This document shows, piece by piece, positions 26,069 to 35,505 of a DNA stretch of 64,000 nt. Origin of the DNA: Mycobacterium sp. DL99. GTDB lineage: Bacteria > Actinomycetota > Actinomycetes > Mycobacteriales > Mycobacteriaceae. Under the pieces are notes generated by a model. It saw only the letters and a list, made by a program, of their open reading frames with translations. It was not told where the DNA came from and did not search any database. Location of the stretch: assembly GCF_004762045.1 (NCBI RefSeq), contig NZ_SJOM01000007.1, positions 4,253,509-4,317,508 on the forward strand, read 5' to 3'. Every line of letters starts with the position of its first letter. Position 1 is the stretch's first letter. The translations under genes were made by a program, and so were the position numbers.

Positions 26069-26357
26069 GAATTCTCCTCAAGCCCCCGGGCGCGTCGTAT
26101 CGACGCGGCCACGCGAGGGCTTCCGCTATTGGCCCGGGACACTTTCCCCGGACTTGTTGTGGTCTCGCTCCGGGCGGTTCGCTACCGAACCCACCCGGTG
26201 CCTGGCTGAATGATGGCTGGACGGCCCGCGCCGCACCGGATTGCGGTGGTCGCGCTCGTCGAAGTCTTCATTCGGGTGTTCAGCCCCGGTTGAGGCTGGC
26301 TACCCGCAACCAGTATCCCACATCACTGACGCGGTACTGACCAGACTGCGAGAAGGT
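26069..26357 (-). promoter_or_regulatory. Long 5' region of rne
   Basis: This is 289 nt between ndk and rne with no coding frame that looks real. On the minus strand GATACT (26317-26312) is a possible -10, which would give an mRNA leader of roughly 240 nt. RNase E genes commonly have long autoregulatory leaders, and a long rne leader is known in M. smegmatis. Specific structural elements were not resolved by eye. Confidence 0.35.
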
Positions 26358-26780
26358 TTATCGACCGGAGGCTTCGCCAGGGAACCACAGGGCGATCTCG
26401 CGGGCCGCCGACTCCGGCGAATCCGACCCGTGCACGAGGTTGTCCTGGGTCACAAGCGCCAGGTCACCACGGATGGTGCCGGGCACAGCCTTCTCCACCG
26501 GGTCGGTGCCGCCGGCGATCTGACGGAACGCCGCGATGGCGCGCGGTCCCTCCACGATGGCCGCGACAACAGGTCCGGAGGTGATGAACTCCAGCAGCGA
26601 ATCGAAGAACGGCTTGCCGTCATGCTCGGCGTAGTGCTGCTTGGCCAGCTCAACGCTGACGTTCTTCAGTTCCAGCGCCGCCAGGGTCAGGCCCTTGCGC
26701 TCGATCCGGCCGAGGATCTCCCCGACCAGGTGGCGCTGCACGCCGTCGGGCTTGATCAGGACAAGGGTCTGCTCAGTCAC
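26358..26780 (-). CDS. ndk: Nucleoside diphosphate kinase
   Basis: 140 aa from GTG 26780. VTEQTLVLIKPDGVQRHLVG is the standard N-terminus; the active-site NDPK signature is NLVHGSDSPESA with the phospho-acceptor His. It equilibrates nucleoside triphosphates. TACGCT (26793-26788) lies 7 nt before the GTG, so the mRNA is probably leaderless; the longer in-frame start at 26843 would run through this box and is rejected. Confidence 0.96.
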   Translation of the reverse strand: MTEQTLVLIKPDGVQRHLVGEILGRIERKGLTLAALELKNVSVELAKQHYAEHDGKPFFDSLLEFITSGPVVAAIVEGPRAIAAFRQIAGGTDPVEKAVPGTIRGDLALVTQDNLVHGSDSPESAAREIALWFPGEASGR

Positions 26781-26787
26781 GGCTGAG

Positions 26788-26793
26788 AGCGTA
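26788..26793 (-). promoter_or_regulatory. -10 box of ndk, leaderless geometry
   Basis: TACGCT on the minus strand, 7 nt before GTG 26780. It is the same hexamer and similar spacing as at proA and tetR. Confidence 0.5.
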
Positions 26794-26864
26794 CCGGTCG
26801 GTAACAGCGCCCCGCCATCGCGGGGCCCCGACCGAGCCCGCACTGTGGCCCAGCTATCACCGCG

Positions 26865-27284
26865 CTATTCGCTGGGCGGTTGCTGGCCAGGCAGGAGGCC
26901 ACGATCCTGCCTGCGTTTGACCTCACCCCGCAGATACACGATCAGCAGCCAGACCACGGCGAAGATCACGCCGATGAAGCCGATTGCCCCATGAATGAGC
27001 GCACCGGCGATCACCACCAGCTGGATGCCCAGGTTCGCCCAGATGGCCCAGGGCCTGCCCTGGATCCCCGACATCAGGATCAGCACGATGGCCAGCCCGA
27101 CCACGAATCCGCCCGAGGTCCAGGTCAGCCCGGCGCCGCTGACACCCACCACCGGCAGGGCCAGCAATACGACGATGGCTTCGAGGATCAGCGTCCCCGC
27201 CATCACCCCGCGGAAACTCTTCCACGGGTCCGGGGGTGCCGGCTTGTCACCTGGCGTCTGATCATCAGGGGTCTGATTGCTCAC
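26865..27284 (-). CDS. DUF4233 membrane protein
   Basis: 139 aa. A polar, proline-rich N-terminus (DDQTPGDKPAPPDPW) is followed by four hydrophobic segments: MAGTLILEAIVVLLALPVV, WTSGGFVVGLAIVLILM, WAIWANLGIQLVVIAGALI and IGFIGVIFAVVWLLIVYL. The C-terminal tail is basic. The family is conserved downstream of folC in mycobacteria (Rv2446c); function unknown. GTG 27284 overlaps the folC stop (GTGA), so it is coupled to folC. Confidence 0.85.
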   Translation of the reverse strand: MSNQTPDDQTPGDKPAPPDPWKSFRGVMAGTLILEAIVVLLALPVVGVSGAGLTWTSGGFVVGLAIVLILMSGIQGRPWAIWANLGIQLVVIAGALIHGAIGFIGVIFAVVWLLIVYLRGEVKRRQDRGLLPGQQPPSE

Positions 27285-28687
27285 TGTGGGTCCCGTCCGA
27301 ACAGGGTCCGGGCCTCGCCGGCGGTCACCACCGAACCGGTGATCACCATGCCGGACCCGGACAGTCCTTCGTCGGCCCCGGACTCCTCGACCAGGGCGGT
27401 GGCGGTCTCGATGGCATCCGGCAGCGTCACGGCGGTGATCACGCGATCCTGCCCGAAACGCTCTTCGGCCAGCGATGCCAGCGACTCGACGTCCATCGCC
27501 CGCGGTGAACCGTTATGGGTGACCACGATCTGATCGAACACGGGCTCCAGGGCGGTCAGGATGCCGCCGGCGTCCTTGTCCCCCATCACCGACACCACTC
27601 CGACCAGGTAGCGGAAGTCGAACTCCTGCTGCAGGGTCTGCGCCAGCGCCGCGGCTCCGGCCGGATTATGTGCTGCATCAATGAAAACCGTTGGTGCACT
27701 TCGCATACGCTCCATGCGGCCCGGGCTGCTCACTGCCGCGAAGCCGGCCCGGATCGCGTCGACATCGAGCTGCCGGTCCGCTCCCGCACCGAAGAACGCC
27801 TCGACCGCGGCCAGGGCGAGAACGGCGTTGTGGGCCTGATGTTCACCGTGCAGCGGCAGGAAGATTTCGGGGTACACGCCGCTCAGGCCCTGCAGCTCCA
27901 GCACCTGGCCGCCGATGGCGACCTGCCTGCTGAGCACCGCGAACTCGGAGTCCTCGCGGGCCACCGCCGCGTCGGCGCGCACCGCCTCCGCCAGCAGGAC
28001 CTCCATGGCCTCGGGAGCCTGCTTCCCGATGACCGCAACGGTGTCGGTCTGCACCAGGTCCTCGGGCTGCCGGGTGATGATGCCCGCCTTCTCCCCCGCG
28101 ATCTCGGCGATCGTGTCACCGAGATAGTCGGTGTGGTCGATGCCGACCGGGGTGATCACCGCGACCGGGGCGTTGACGACGTTGGTGGCGTCCCAGCGTC
28201 CACCCATCCCCACCTCGATTACCGCGACGTCGATGGGCACGTCGGCGAAGGCTGCGAAGGCCATCGCGGTGAGGACCTCGAACTTGCTCATCTTCGGCCC
28301 ACCGGCAGCCTCGGACTGCCGGTCCACCAGTTCCACGAACGGTTCGATCTCGGTATACGTATTCACGTATTGCGCTGGCGTGACGGGCTTTCCGTCAATC
28401 GAGATGCGCTCCACCGCGGACTGCAGATGCGGGCTGGTGGTGCGTCCCGTCCGCCGGTGCAGGGCGATCAGCAACGCGTCGATGATGCGCGCCACCGACG
28501 TCTTGCCGTTGGTCCCCGCGACATGGATGGACGGGTAGGCCCGCTGCGGTGAGCCCAACAGCTCCAGTAGGGCGGAGATCCGCGCCGTGCTGGGGTCCAG
28601 CTTGGTCTCGGGCCATCGCTGATCGAGCAGGTGCTCGACCTGCAGCAGTGCGGCGATCTCGTCCGGGGAGGGAATCGGGTTGTTCAC
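27281..28687 (-). CDS. folC: Folylpolyglutamate synthase / dihydrofolate synthase
   Basis: 468 aa from GTG 28687. The Mur-ligase ATP loop is HVAGTNGKTSVARI, followed by SPHLQSAVERISIDGKPVT (folate site) and EVGMGGRWDATNVV. It adds glutamate to dihydropteroate and to reduced folates. The open frame extends 76 codons upstream into valS, but that extension is arginine-rich shadow sequence, so the start after the valS stop is used; spacing from valS is 31 nt. The third gene of the set is the membrane protein. Confidence 0.94.
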   Translation of the reverse strand: MNNPIPSPDEIAALLQVEHLLDQRWPETKLDPSTARISALLELLGSPQRAYPSIHVAGTNGKTSVARIIDALLIALHRRTGRTTSPHLQSAVERISIDGKPVTPAQYVNTYTEIEPFVELVDRQSEAAGGPKMSKFEVLTAMAFAAFADVPIDVAVIEVGMGGRWDATNVVNAPVAVITPVGIDHTDYLGDTIAEIAGEKAGIITRQPEDLVQTDTVAVIGKQAPEAMEVLLAEAVRADAAVAREDSEFAVLSRQVAIGGQVLELQGLSGVYPEIFLPLHGEHQAHNAVLALAAVEAFFGAGADRQLDVDAIRAGFAAVSSPGRMERMRSAPTVFIDAAHNPAGAAALAQTLQQEFDFRYLVGVVSVMGDKDAGGILTALEPVFDQIVVTHNGSPRAMDVESLASLAEERFGQDRVITAVTLPDAIETATALVEESGADEGLSGSGMVITGSVVTAGEARTLFGRDPQ

Positions 28688-28718
28688 CTGGATTCTCGGC
28701 TCTTCGCGCAAGCGCTCA

Positions 28719-31367
28719 TCACAGCGCTGCCAGGCGTGCGGTGATGCGCTCGACCTCTTCGCCGGCCAACTGCTGACGACCGCGGATCTTGTCGACGACG
28801 TTCTCGGGCGCCTTGGCCAGGAAAGCCTCGTTGCCGAGCTTGGCCGTCGTGGTGGCCAGCTCCTTTTGCGCCGCGGCCAGATCCTTCTCCAGCCGGCGCC
28901 GCTCGGCCGCGACATCGACGGTGCCCGAGGTGTCCACCTCGACGAGGACCGTGGCCTGCGTCAGACGCACCTCGACCGAGGCCGACGGGGTGAACCCGTC
29001 ACCGGCGTCCGTCAGCCAGGCCAGCGCGGTAACCGCGGGCAGCTGTTCGGTCAGACCGGCCTCGGTGACCGCGGACAACCGGGCCGGAACCCGCTGCCGG
29101 TCGGCCAGGCCCTGGTCGCTGCGGAAGCGGCGCACCTCGGTGATCAGCTTCTGCATATCGGCAATGTGTTGTGCCGCAATCTGATCCAGCGCGATGCCGG
29201 ATGCCTGCGGCCACTGCGCGATGACGATCGACTCGCCGTCGGTCAGCGCCTTCCACAGCGTCTCGGTGACGAACGGCATCACCGGATGCAGCAACTTGAG
29301 CAGAGCGTCGAGGACGAAGGCCAGCACTCCCGTGGTGTGAGCCACACCCTCGCCGAGCTGAACCTTGGCCAATTCCACGTACCAGTCGCAGAACTCGTCC
29401 CAGGCGAAGTGGTACAGCGATTCGCAGGCCCGGCTGAACTCATAGCTGTCGAGTGCCGCATCCACTTCGGCGCGAACCTCTTCGAGGCGGCCGAGGATCC
29501 AGCGGTCGGCGTCGGTGAGTTCGGCCGCGGCGGGCAGCGGGGCGGGGGCCGCACCGTTCATCAGCGCGAAGCGGGTCGCGTTGAACAGCTTGGTGGCGAA
29601 GTTACGCGAGGCCCTGGCGTGGTCCTCACCGATGGACAGGTCACCGCCGGGGCTGGCGCCGCGCGCCAACGTAAATCGCAGCGCGTCGGCACCGAACTTC
29701 TCCACCCAGTCCAACGGATCGATGCCGTTGCCGCGCGACTTGCTCATCTTTCGGCCGAACTCGTCGCGGATCAGGCCGTGCAGGAAGACGTTTTTGAAGG
29801 GAACCTGCGGACCGCGGGCGCCGTCGAACGTGATCGCCGGATCGTCGCCGACGAAGGTACCGAACATCATCATCCGCGCCACCCAGAAGAACAGGATGTC
29901 GTAGCCGGTGACCAGGACCGAGGTCGGATAGAACTTCGCCAGGTCCGGAGTGTGGTCGGGCCAGCCCATGGTGGAGAACGGCCACAGTGCCGAGGAGAAC
30001 CAGGTGTCGAGGACGTCGGAGTCCTGCTCCCAACCGGCCGGCGGGGTCTCGTCGGGACCGACGCACACCGTCTCGCCGCCCGGACCGTGCCAGATCGGGA
30101 TCCGGTGGCCCCACCACAGCTGCCGGGAAATGCACCAGTCGTGCATGTTGTCCACCCAGTCGAACCACCGCGGCTCCAGGCTCGGCGGGTGAATCACGGT
30201 GTCGCCGTTGCGCACCGCATCACCGGCGGCCTTGGCCAGGCCGTCCACCTTGACCCACCACTGCAGGGACAGGCGCGGCTCGATGGGCTCGCCACTGCGC
30301 TCGGAGTGCCCGACGCTGTGCAGGTAGGGCCGCTTCTCGGCGACGATCCGGCCCTGCCCGGCCAGCGCCTCCCGCACCTTGACCCGGGCCTCGAACCGGT
30401 CCATGCCGTCGAATTGCGTTCCGGTTTCGGCGATCCGACCCTTGGTGTCCATGATCGTGGGCATCGGAAGCTGATGACGCAGCCCGATCTCGAAGTCGTT
30501 CGGGTCGTGCGCGGGCGTGACTTTGACTGCGCCGGTACCGAATTCGGGGTCGACGTGAGTGTCGGCGACGATGATCATCTCGTGCTCGACGAACGGGTGC
30601 GGCAGCGTTGTGCCGACCAGGTGGCGGTATCGCTCGTCGTCGGGATGCACCGCGATCGCGGTGTCACCCAGCATGGTCTCCACCCGGGTGGTGGCCACGA
30701 TGATGTGGGGCTCGTCGTCCTTCATCGAGCCGTAGCGGAACGAGACCAGCTCGCCTTCGACGTCCTCGTATTTGACCTCGAGGTCGCTGATCGCGGTCTC
30801 CAGCACCGGTGACCAATTGACCAGCCGCTCGGCCTGGTAGATCAGGCCCGCATCGAAGAGTCGCTTGAAGATGGTGCGCACCGCCCGCGACAGGCCCTCG
30901 TCCATGGTGAAGCGGTCGCGGCTCCAGTCCACGCCGTCACCGAGGCGGCGCATCTGCCCGCCGATGGTGCCGCCGGATTCGCGCTTCCAGTCCCACACCT
31001 TCTCGACGAACAGCTCGCGACCGAAGTCTTCCTTGGTCTTGCCGTCGACGGCGAGCTGCTTTTCCACCACGGTCTGGGTGGCGATGCCGGCGTGGTCCAT
31101 ACCGGGCAGCCACAGCACCTCATAGCCCTGCATGCGCTTGCGGCGGGTGAGGGCGTCCATCAGGGTGTGGTCGAGCGCGTGGCCCATGTGCAGGCTGCCG
31201 GTCACGTTGGGCGGGGGCAGCACGATCGAGTACGGCGGCTTTTCGCTGGCCGGATCGGCGGTGAAGTATCCGGCATCCACCCAGCCCTGGTACAGGTCGG
31301 CTTCTACCGCAGCGGGATCCCAGGATTTGGGGAGGGCATCGGCGCGATTGTCAGGGGTGGGGGTCAC
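28719..31367 (-). CDS. valS: Valyl-tRNA synthetase
   Basis: 882 aa, class I synthetase of the Val/Ile/Leu group. HIGH motif: NVTGSLHMGHAL; KMSKS motif: GRKMSKSRGNGIDP; the CP1 editing domain lies between, and the C-terminal coiled-coil (RRRLEKDLAAAQKELATTTAKLG) is the ValRS tRNA-binding arm. No T-box-like leader was found upstream. It is followed by folC in the same orientation. Confidence 0.97.
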   Translation of the reverse strand: MTPTPDNRADALPKSWDPAAVEADLYQGWVDAGYFTADPASEKPPYSIVLPPPNVTGSLHMGHALDHTLMDALTRRKRMQGYEVLWLPGMDHAGIATQTVVEKQLAVDGKTKEDFGRELFVEKVWDWKRESGGTIGGQMRRLGDGVDWSRDRFTMDEGLSRAVRTIFKRLFDAGLIYQAERLVNWSPVLETAISDLEVKYEDVEGELVSFRYGSMKDDEPHIIVATTRVETMLGDTAIAVHPDDERYRHLVGTTLPHPFVEHEMIIVADTHVDPEFGTGAVKVTPAHDPNDFEIGLRHQLPMPTIMDTKGRIAETGTQFDGMDRFEARVKVREALAGQGRIVAEKRPYLHSVGHSERSGEPIEPRLSLQWWVKVDGLAKAAGDAVRNGDTVIHPPSLEPRWFDWVDNMHDWCISRQLWWGHRIPIWHGPGGETVCVGPDETPPAGWEQDSDVLDTWFSSALWPFSTMGWPDHTPDLAKFYPTSVLVTGYDILFFWVARMMMFGTFVGDDPAITFDGARGPQVPFKNVFLHGLIRDEFGRKMSKSRGNGIDPLDWVEKFGADALRFTLARGASPGGDLSIGEDHARASRNFATKLFNATRFALMNGAAPAPLPAAAELTDADRWILGRLEEVRAEVDAALDSYEFSRACESLYHFAWDEFCDWYVELAKVQLGEGVAHTTGVLAFVLDALLKLLHPVMPFVTETLWKALTDGESIVIAQWPQASGIALDQIAAQHIADMQKLITEVRRFRSDQGLADRQRVPARLSAVTEAGLTEQLPAVTALAWLTDAGDGFTPSASVEVRLTQATVLVEVDTSGTVDVAAERRRLEKDLAAAQKELATTTAKLGNEAFLAKAPENVVDKIRGRQQLAGEEVERITARLAAL

Positions 31368-31400
31368 CGAGCCATTCTAAGAAGGACGTGCCCGAATACG

Positions 31401-31448
31401 CGAAAGCCCCCGATGCCCGGTGCGTTCGCTGGGCGTCGGAGGCTTTCG
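31401..31448. terminator. Stem-loop between the DUF937 gene and valS
   Basis: CGAAAGCC (31401-31408) pairs with GGCTTTCG (31441-31448) and, after one mismatch, CCGATGCCC with GGGCGTCGG (one G-T pair), leaving a 12-nt loop. It lies 19 nt past the DUF937 stop and before the valS start, so it probably ends the upstream transcript. A valS attenuator role is less likely. Confidence 0.65.
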
Positions 31449-31467
31449 AGCAGGGGTATGCGGGGAG

Positions 31468-32094
31468 CTACTTCTTGCCGCCGAGCAGGCCGCCGAGGAT
31501 CTCGCCGATGGCATTGCCCTGGCTGCCACCGCCGCCGAGCACGCTGCCCAGAATGCTGCCCAGCGGGTTGTTGGCGGCAGCACCGCCACCTGCCGCGCCG
31601 CCGAGGATGCTGCCGAGGATGTCCCCGAGCCCGCCGCCTCCGGAAGCCTGAGCCTGGGCCTCGCCCGCGGGTGCGGCGTTCTTCTGGGCGAACTGCTTGC
31701 CGATGTAGGCCAGCACGATCGGCGCCAGGATCGGCAGCAGCTTCTTGACCAGATCACCGCCACCGGCGCCCGTCCCCGCCAACGCCGAGGCGACCTGATT
31801 GCTGTCGTTGCCGCCGAAGATCTTCGCGACGTACTGGTTGCCCTCGCTCGGGTCGACCTGGTCGACGCTCACGCCACCGTCGAGCAGGCCGCTGGCGCCC
31901 TGCGCCGCGACCGCGGACTCGAGGTCACTCGAATCGATGTTGTCCGCTTGTACGTTCTCCGCCACACCGCCGACCAGGGCCGGAACCAGGGTCTTGATGG
32001 CGGCGTTCACCTCGCCTTCATCTGCGCCGAGCTTGCTTGCGATATCCGCCACCGGGATCTGCGCGAACAGATCATCGAGACCGGCCATTTTCAT
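31468..32094 (-). CDS. DUF937 family protein
   Basis: 208 aa. The N-terminus (LDDLFAQIPVADIASKLGADEGEVNAAIKTLVPALVGG) is the DUF937 helical unit, repeated in outline in the next 60 residues; then one hydrophobic stretch (LLPILAPIVLAYIG) and a glycine-rich tail with four GSILGG/GEILGG-type repeats. DUF937 proteins are found across actinobacteria without established function. The first of two close ATGs (32094, 32088) was chosen because AAGGTGG is nearer to it, but MAGLDD at 32088 is equally usual for the family. Confidence 0.82.
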   Translation of the reverse strand: MKMAGLDDLFAQIPVADIASKLGADEGEVNAAIKTLVPALVGGVAENVQADNIDSSDLESAVAAQGASGLLDGGVSVDQVDPSEGNQYVAKIFGGNDSNQVASALAGTGAGGGDLVKKLLPILAPIVLAYIGKQFAQKNAAPAGEAQAQASGGGGLGDILGSILGGAAGGGAAANNPLGSILGSVLGGGGSQGNAIGEILGGLLGGKK

Positions 32095-32202
32095 CCCACC
32101 TTCGTTGCTGGCGTACTGGAAGTCCTCGGCATCGACACTAGTCGAATCTGATCTTGTCCCACAGGTGTTCGACGCACGCCGATCGATTCATGCCACGCCG
32201 GC

Positions 32203-33453
32203 TCAGCTCAGGGCGGTGGTTTCCAGCGACACCCCGGCAGCTGGTAGCCGGGTGAGCAGTACATCCCCCATCGCGGCCACCGGTGTCAGCACGCCGCGTC
32301 GTTCCGACAGCGCGTCACGGTCGGTTGCCAGCGCGAGCCCGCACTCGCCGAGCAATACCGCGGTCGACTTGTATCCGGGATCGCCTTGCTGGGCCATGCT
32401 TGTCACGTACCGCGCGCCTGTTGTCGTGGTGGTGTACGTCTCGACGCGGTAGTGCCCCCGCTCGCGGGCTCGCTCGCTGGGGCCGGTTCCCGGCTTTGGG
32501 GCCAACTTCGCTACCAGGCCGCCGGGCAGCCGGTTGAAATAGCGGCCGCCGACACCGAGCGTGAAGGCGTTGACTCCAGTCACCGCGGCTGCCGCCAACG
32601 GCGCCGCGGGCGAGCGGCCCAGGCTCATCTGCTCGGCGTACTCGAAGCGCCGTCCATAGGCGTAGTTCAGTAATGCGTTGCTGCGCCGCACGATTCGAGT
32701 GTTCGGCGCGGCCATGGCAAACGCGCCGGTCCAGAGGCCGGCCAGCTCGGGAGCGATCTCACCGCCGCGGCGCCACCGCACGTCGGGCTGAGCGCCGAGT
32801 TCGGGCTCGGCCCCGCGGTCGGGGCTGAGCGTGTACGGATCGTTCATCAGTGCTCGTGCCTCTGGATCCGAGGACAGCGTGTCCAGCAGTTCCAGCATCG
32901 AGGCGACGGTGCCGCCAGACACGCCACCGGCGAAACTGCGCACCACCAGGTTGGTGTCACCGAGTTCCCCGGCGCCGTCTGCGAGCGCCCGCTGGTACAG
33001 CGCGTACACCGTGAGATCGGATGGCACCGAATCGAATCCGCACGAATGCACGATCCGCGCACCGGTGTCGACCGCCTGCTTGTGGTGCAGGTCGATGCTG
33101 TCCCGGATGAATGTCGTCTCACCCGTGAGGTCGGCGTAGTCGGTGCCTGCCGCGGCACACGCCGCGACCAACGGCATGCCGTAGCGGGCGTAGGGACCCA
33201 CCGTCGTCACCACCACCTGGGTGCGTGCGGCCATCGCATCGAGAGAGGCCGGGGCGGTGGCGTCAGCGGTCACCAGCGGCCACGACTGCGCGCCGGGCGC
33301 CAGACCGTCACGAATGGCCAACAAGCGCTCCTCGGAACGACCGGCCAGGGCGATCCGGGCCGATCCCCCGGCCCTGGCCAAGTACTCGGCAGTCAGTTTT
33401 CCGGCGAATCCCGTCGCGCCGTACAGCACCAGATCGAACTCACGCTGCGTCAC
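32203..33453 (-). CDS. Trans-acting enoyl reductase / saccharopine dehydrogenase-like protein
   Basis: 416 aa. The N-terminal Rossmann motif is FDLVLYGATGFAGKLTAEYLA, typical of the saccharopine-reductase-like family that in mycobacteria includes the trans-acting enoyl reductase Rv2953 and the counterpart here, Rv2449c. Rv2953 acts with polyketide synthases on envelope lipids; no polyketide synthase is nearby, so a specific lipid role is not supported. It follows the S9 peptidase gene by 10 nt and may share its transcript. Confidence 0.82.
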   Translation of the reverse strand: MTQREFDLVLYGATGFAGKLTAEYLARAGGSARIALAGRSEERLLAIRDGLAPGAQSWPLVTADATAPASLDAMAARTQVVVTTVGPYARYGMPLVAACAAAGTDYADLTGETTFIRDSIDLHHKQAVDTGARIVHSCGFDSVPSDLTVYALYQRALADGAGELGDTNLVVRSFAGGVSGGTVASMLELLDTLSSDPEARALMNDPYTLSPDRGAEPELGAQPDVRWRRGGEIAPELAGLWTGAFAMAAPNTRIVRRSNALLNYAYGRRFEYAEQMSLGRSPAAPLAAAAVTGVNAFTLGVGGRYFNRLPGGLVAKLAPKPGTGPSERARERGHYRVETYTTTTTGARYVTSMAQQGDPGYKSTAVLLGECGLALATDRDALSERRGVLTPVAAMGDVLLTRLPAAGVSLETTALS

Positions 33454-33463
33454 GATCTCGACG

Positions 33464-35431
33464 CTACCCGAGCAGTTCGGGCAACTGCACCGGTTCGCCT
33501 CGCAGGTGATCTCCCAGGAATGCCGTGACCACCTGGTACCAGATCTTGGCGTGCTGCGGCGACAGCACCCAGTGGTTCTCCGTCGGGTAGTACAGGAACC
33601 GGTGCGGGCTTTCGCCGTTCGCGTCGGCGGGCAGCCCCGAATCGCTGAGTAGCTCGTACCACAGCCGCAGCGCCTCGCCGATCGGTACGCGATAGTCCTT
33701 GTCGCCGTGGATGACCAACATCGGGGTGGCGATGTCGGCGACGAACCGGTGTGGTGAATTGCGCTGGGCCATCTCGGGCGTCATCTCCCGGGCCCACCAG
33801 TACGCACCGTCGGTGGTGGGGCCGAACTGGTCCAGCGCCCACAGGCTGGCATGCGTGACGATGGCGCCGAACCGATCGGTGTGCCCGGCGATCCAATTGG
33901 CCATGTAGCCGCCGAACGACCCGCCCATCGCAGCGGTGCGCGAGGCATCGACGCGTGGATGCGCGCATGCGGCATCTGTCGCCGCCATCAGGTCGGTGTA
34001 CGGATCGCCGCCCCAGGCGCCCCAACCGCGTGCGATGAAGTCCTGGCCGTAGCCGGTGGACAGCCCCGGGTCCGGCATCAACACGGCATACCCGCGGGCC
34101 GTGAGCAGCCACGGGTTCCACCGCCAGTGCCAGCTGTTCCAGCTGCCCAACGGGCCGCCGTGAATCCACAGCACGAGCGGGGCCGGCTCGTCACCTTCGG
34201 GCAGGGTGAGCCAGGACCGGATCGGCGTGCCGTCGGCGGCGGTCGCCGTCACCTCTGTCACCGTGCCGGGCAGTTCGGGTGCCTCGAGGCACGGCAGCGC
34301 GGTGACGGTGCCGTCCCGGTCGATCCGGACCGGATGCGGCGGCGCGGCATACGAGCTGCGCAACGCATAGATCACCCCGCCGGGCACGGGACACACATCG
34401 GTGTAGGTGAAGTCATCGTCGGTCAGCTGGGTGACCGCACCGGATACGGGGTCGACGGAGAAGATCGGGCCACGGCCGCCGTCGTCGGCCGTCACGATCA
34501 GCGCCGACGAATCCGGTGCCCAGGCCACCGAGGACGGCCAGCGGTCCCAGTCGCCGGTCAACTCCACGGGATCCTCACCGAACTGCATGCAGCACAACGT
34601 GATCCGCGGCGGCGCGGCGGGAGTGGAATGGGTTTCCCTGGTGAAGGCCACCGCGCTGCCGTCCGGAGCGATCGCGGGGCGTTCCAGGTCCGCGCCGGGT
34701 TCCTGGACGATGGTGGTGCGTTCGCCGGTGACCCGGTCGATGCGCACCAAGACCACCCGCAGGGCGGTGCCCGGGCCCGGCTCCTGCCAGGACGTCACCA
34801 CGAATCCGCCGTCGGCGCTGAGATCGAAGGTCGTCTCGCGCAGCGCCGCGCCCGGGTCGGCGGTCAGGTCCTGTTGTCCGTCGGCGTCGAAGAGGTGGGG
34901 TTGGTCCGGGCCGAGGTCGTGATCCCAGTGCCGGACCGGGTAGCCGGTGTGCAGGATCGCCGACACCTTGGTGTCCTTGCGCGCGTCGCGCTTGGCCTTG
35001 TCGTCGTCGACTCCGGCCGACGACGGCAACAGGGGTGCGGACACCACGGTGGCGTCGGCTGCCCGGGCGCTTGCCGCGCCCGTGACACCACCGGGCATCG
35101 TCAGCACCTCGTATGCCTCACCGCCGGTCGCGGGAAGGCGCCACAGTGCCGCCGGCGGTTTGTCCTCGCCGTCCCCGGGGCGCACCGCGAGGAACAACAC
35201 GTCGCCCCCAGCCGTGAACACCGGCGCGGACTCCCCCTTGACCCCATGGGTCAGCCGGCGCGCAGGTTGGGCTCCGGTGGGATCCAATTCCCATATGGCG
35301 CTGAGGAATTCGGTTTTCTTCTCGTTGAGAGTGCTGACCGTCGTGACCAGCCGCGAGCCGTCGGGCGAAACCGCGAGACCAGATACCCGGGGCAAGGCGA
35401 GGTAGTCGTCGAGATCGTCAAACACCGTCAT
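33464..35431 (-). CDS. S9-family serine peptidase (prolyl oligopeptidase / acylaminoacyl peptidase type)
   Basis: 655 aa from ATG 35431 with a GGGGAG ribosome binding site. The first 400 residues are a beta-propeller with TolB-like blades (SPDGSRLVTTVS, WAPDSSALIVTADDGG). The C-terminal alpha/beta hydrolase has GGSFGGYM with Ser505, Asp near 579 (HGDKDYRVP) and His620 (TENHWV), plus the oxyanion region IHGGPLGSWN. No signal peptide is seen, so it should be cytosolic, degrading oligopeptides or acyl-peptides. Confidence 0.92.
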   Translation of the reverse strand: MTVFDDLDDYLALPRVSGLAVSPDGSRLVTTVSTLNEKKTEFLSAIWELDPTGAQPARRLTHGVKGESAPVFTAGGDVLFLAVRPGDGEDKPPAALWRLPATGGEAYEVLTMPGGVTGAASARAADATVVSAPLLPSSAGVDDDKAKRDARKDTKVSAILHTGYPVRHWDHDLGPDQPHLFDADGQQDLTADPGAALRETTFDLSADGGFVVTSWQEPGPGTALRVVLVRIDRVTGERTTIVQEPGADLERPAIAPDGSAVAFTRETHSTPAAPPRITLCCMQFGEDPVELTGDWDRWPSSVAWAPDSSALIVTADDGGRGPIFSVDPVSGAVTQLTDDDFTYTDVCPVPGGVIYALRSSYAAPPHPVRIDRDGTVTALPCLEAPELPGTVTEVTATAADGTPIRSWLTLPEGDEPAPLVLWIHGGPLGSWNSWHWRWNPWLLTARGYAVLMPDPGLSTGYGQDFIARGWGAWGGDPYTDLMAATDAACAHPRVDASRTAAMGGSFGGYMANWIAGHTDRFGAIVTHASLWALDQFGPTTDGAYWWAREMTPEMAQRNSPHRFVADIATPMLVIHGDKDYRVPIGEALRLWYELLSDSGLPADANGESPHRFLYYPTENHWVLSPQHAKIWYQVVTAFLGDHLRGEPVQLPELLG

Positions 35432-35505
35432 GGCTCCCCACCGTAACGGCGCAGCCCGTACCGGAGTCCGGTACGGGCCGCTTGTTCTGCTCATCCCAGT
35501 CTGGT

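Noticed and set aside
28688..28915. 76-codon N-terminal extension of FolC
   Set aside because: The extension lies inside valS, is arginine-rich and lacks family similarity; the GTG after the valS stop is preferred.
31368..31467. T-box leader for valS
   Set aside because: The region is only about 100 nt, the hairpin is a simple terminator-like stem and no T-box core sequence is seen.
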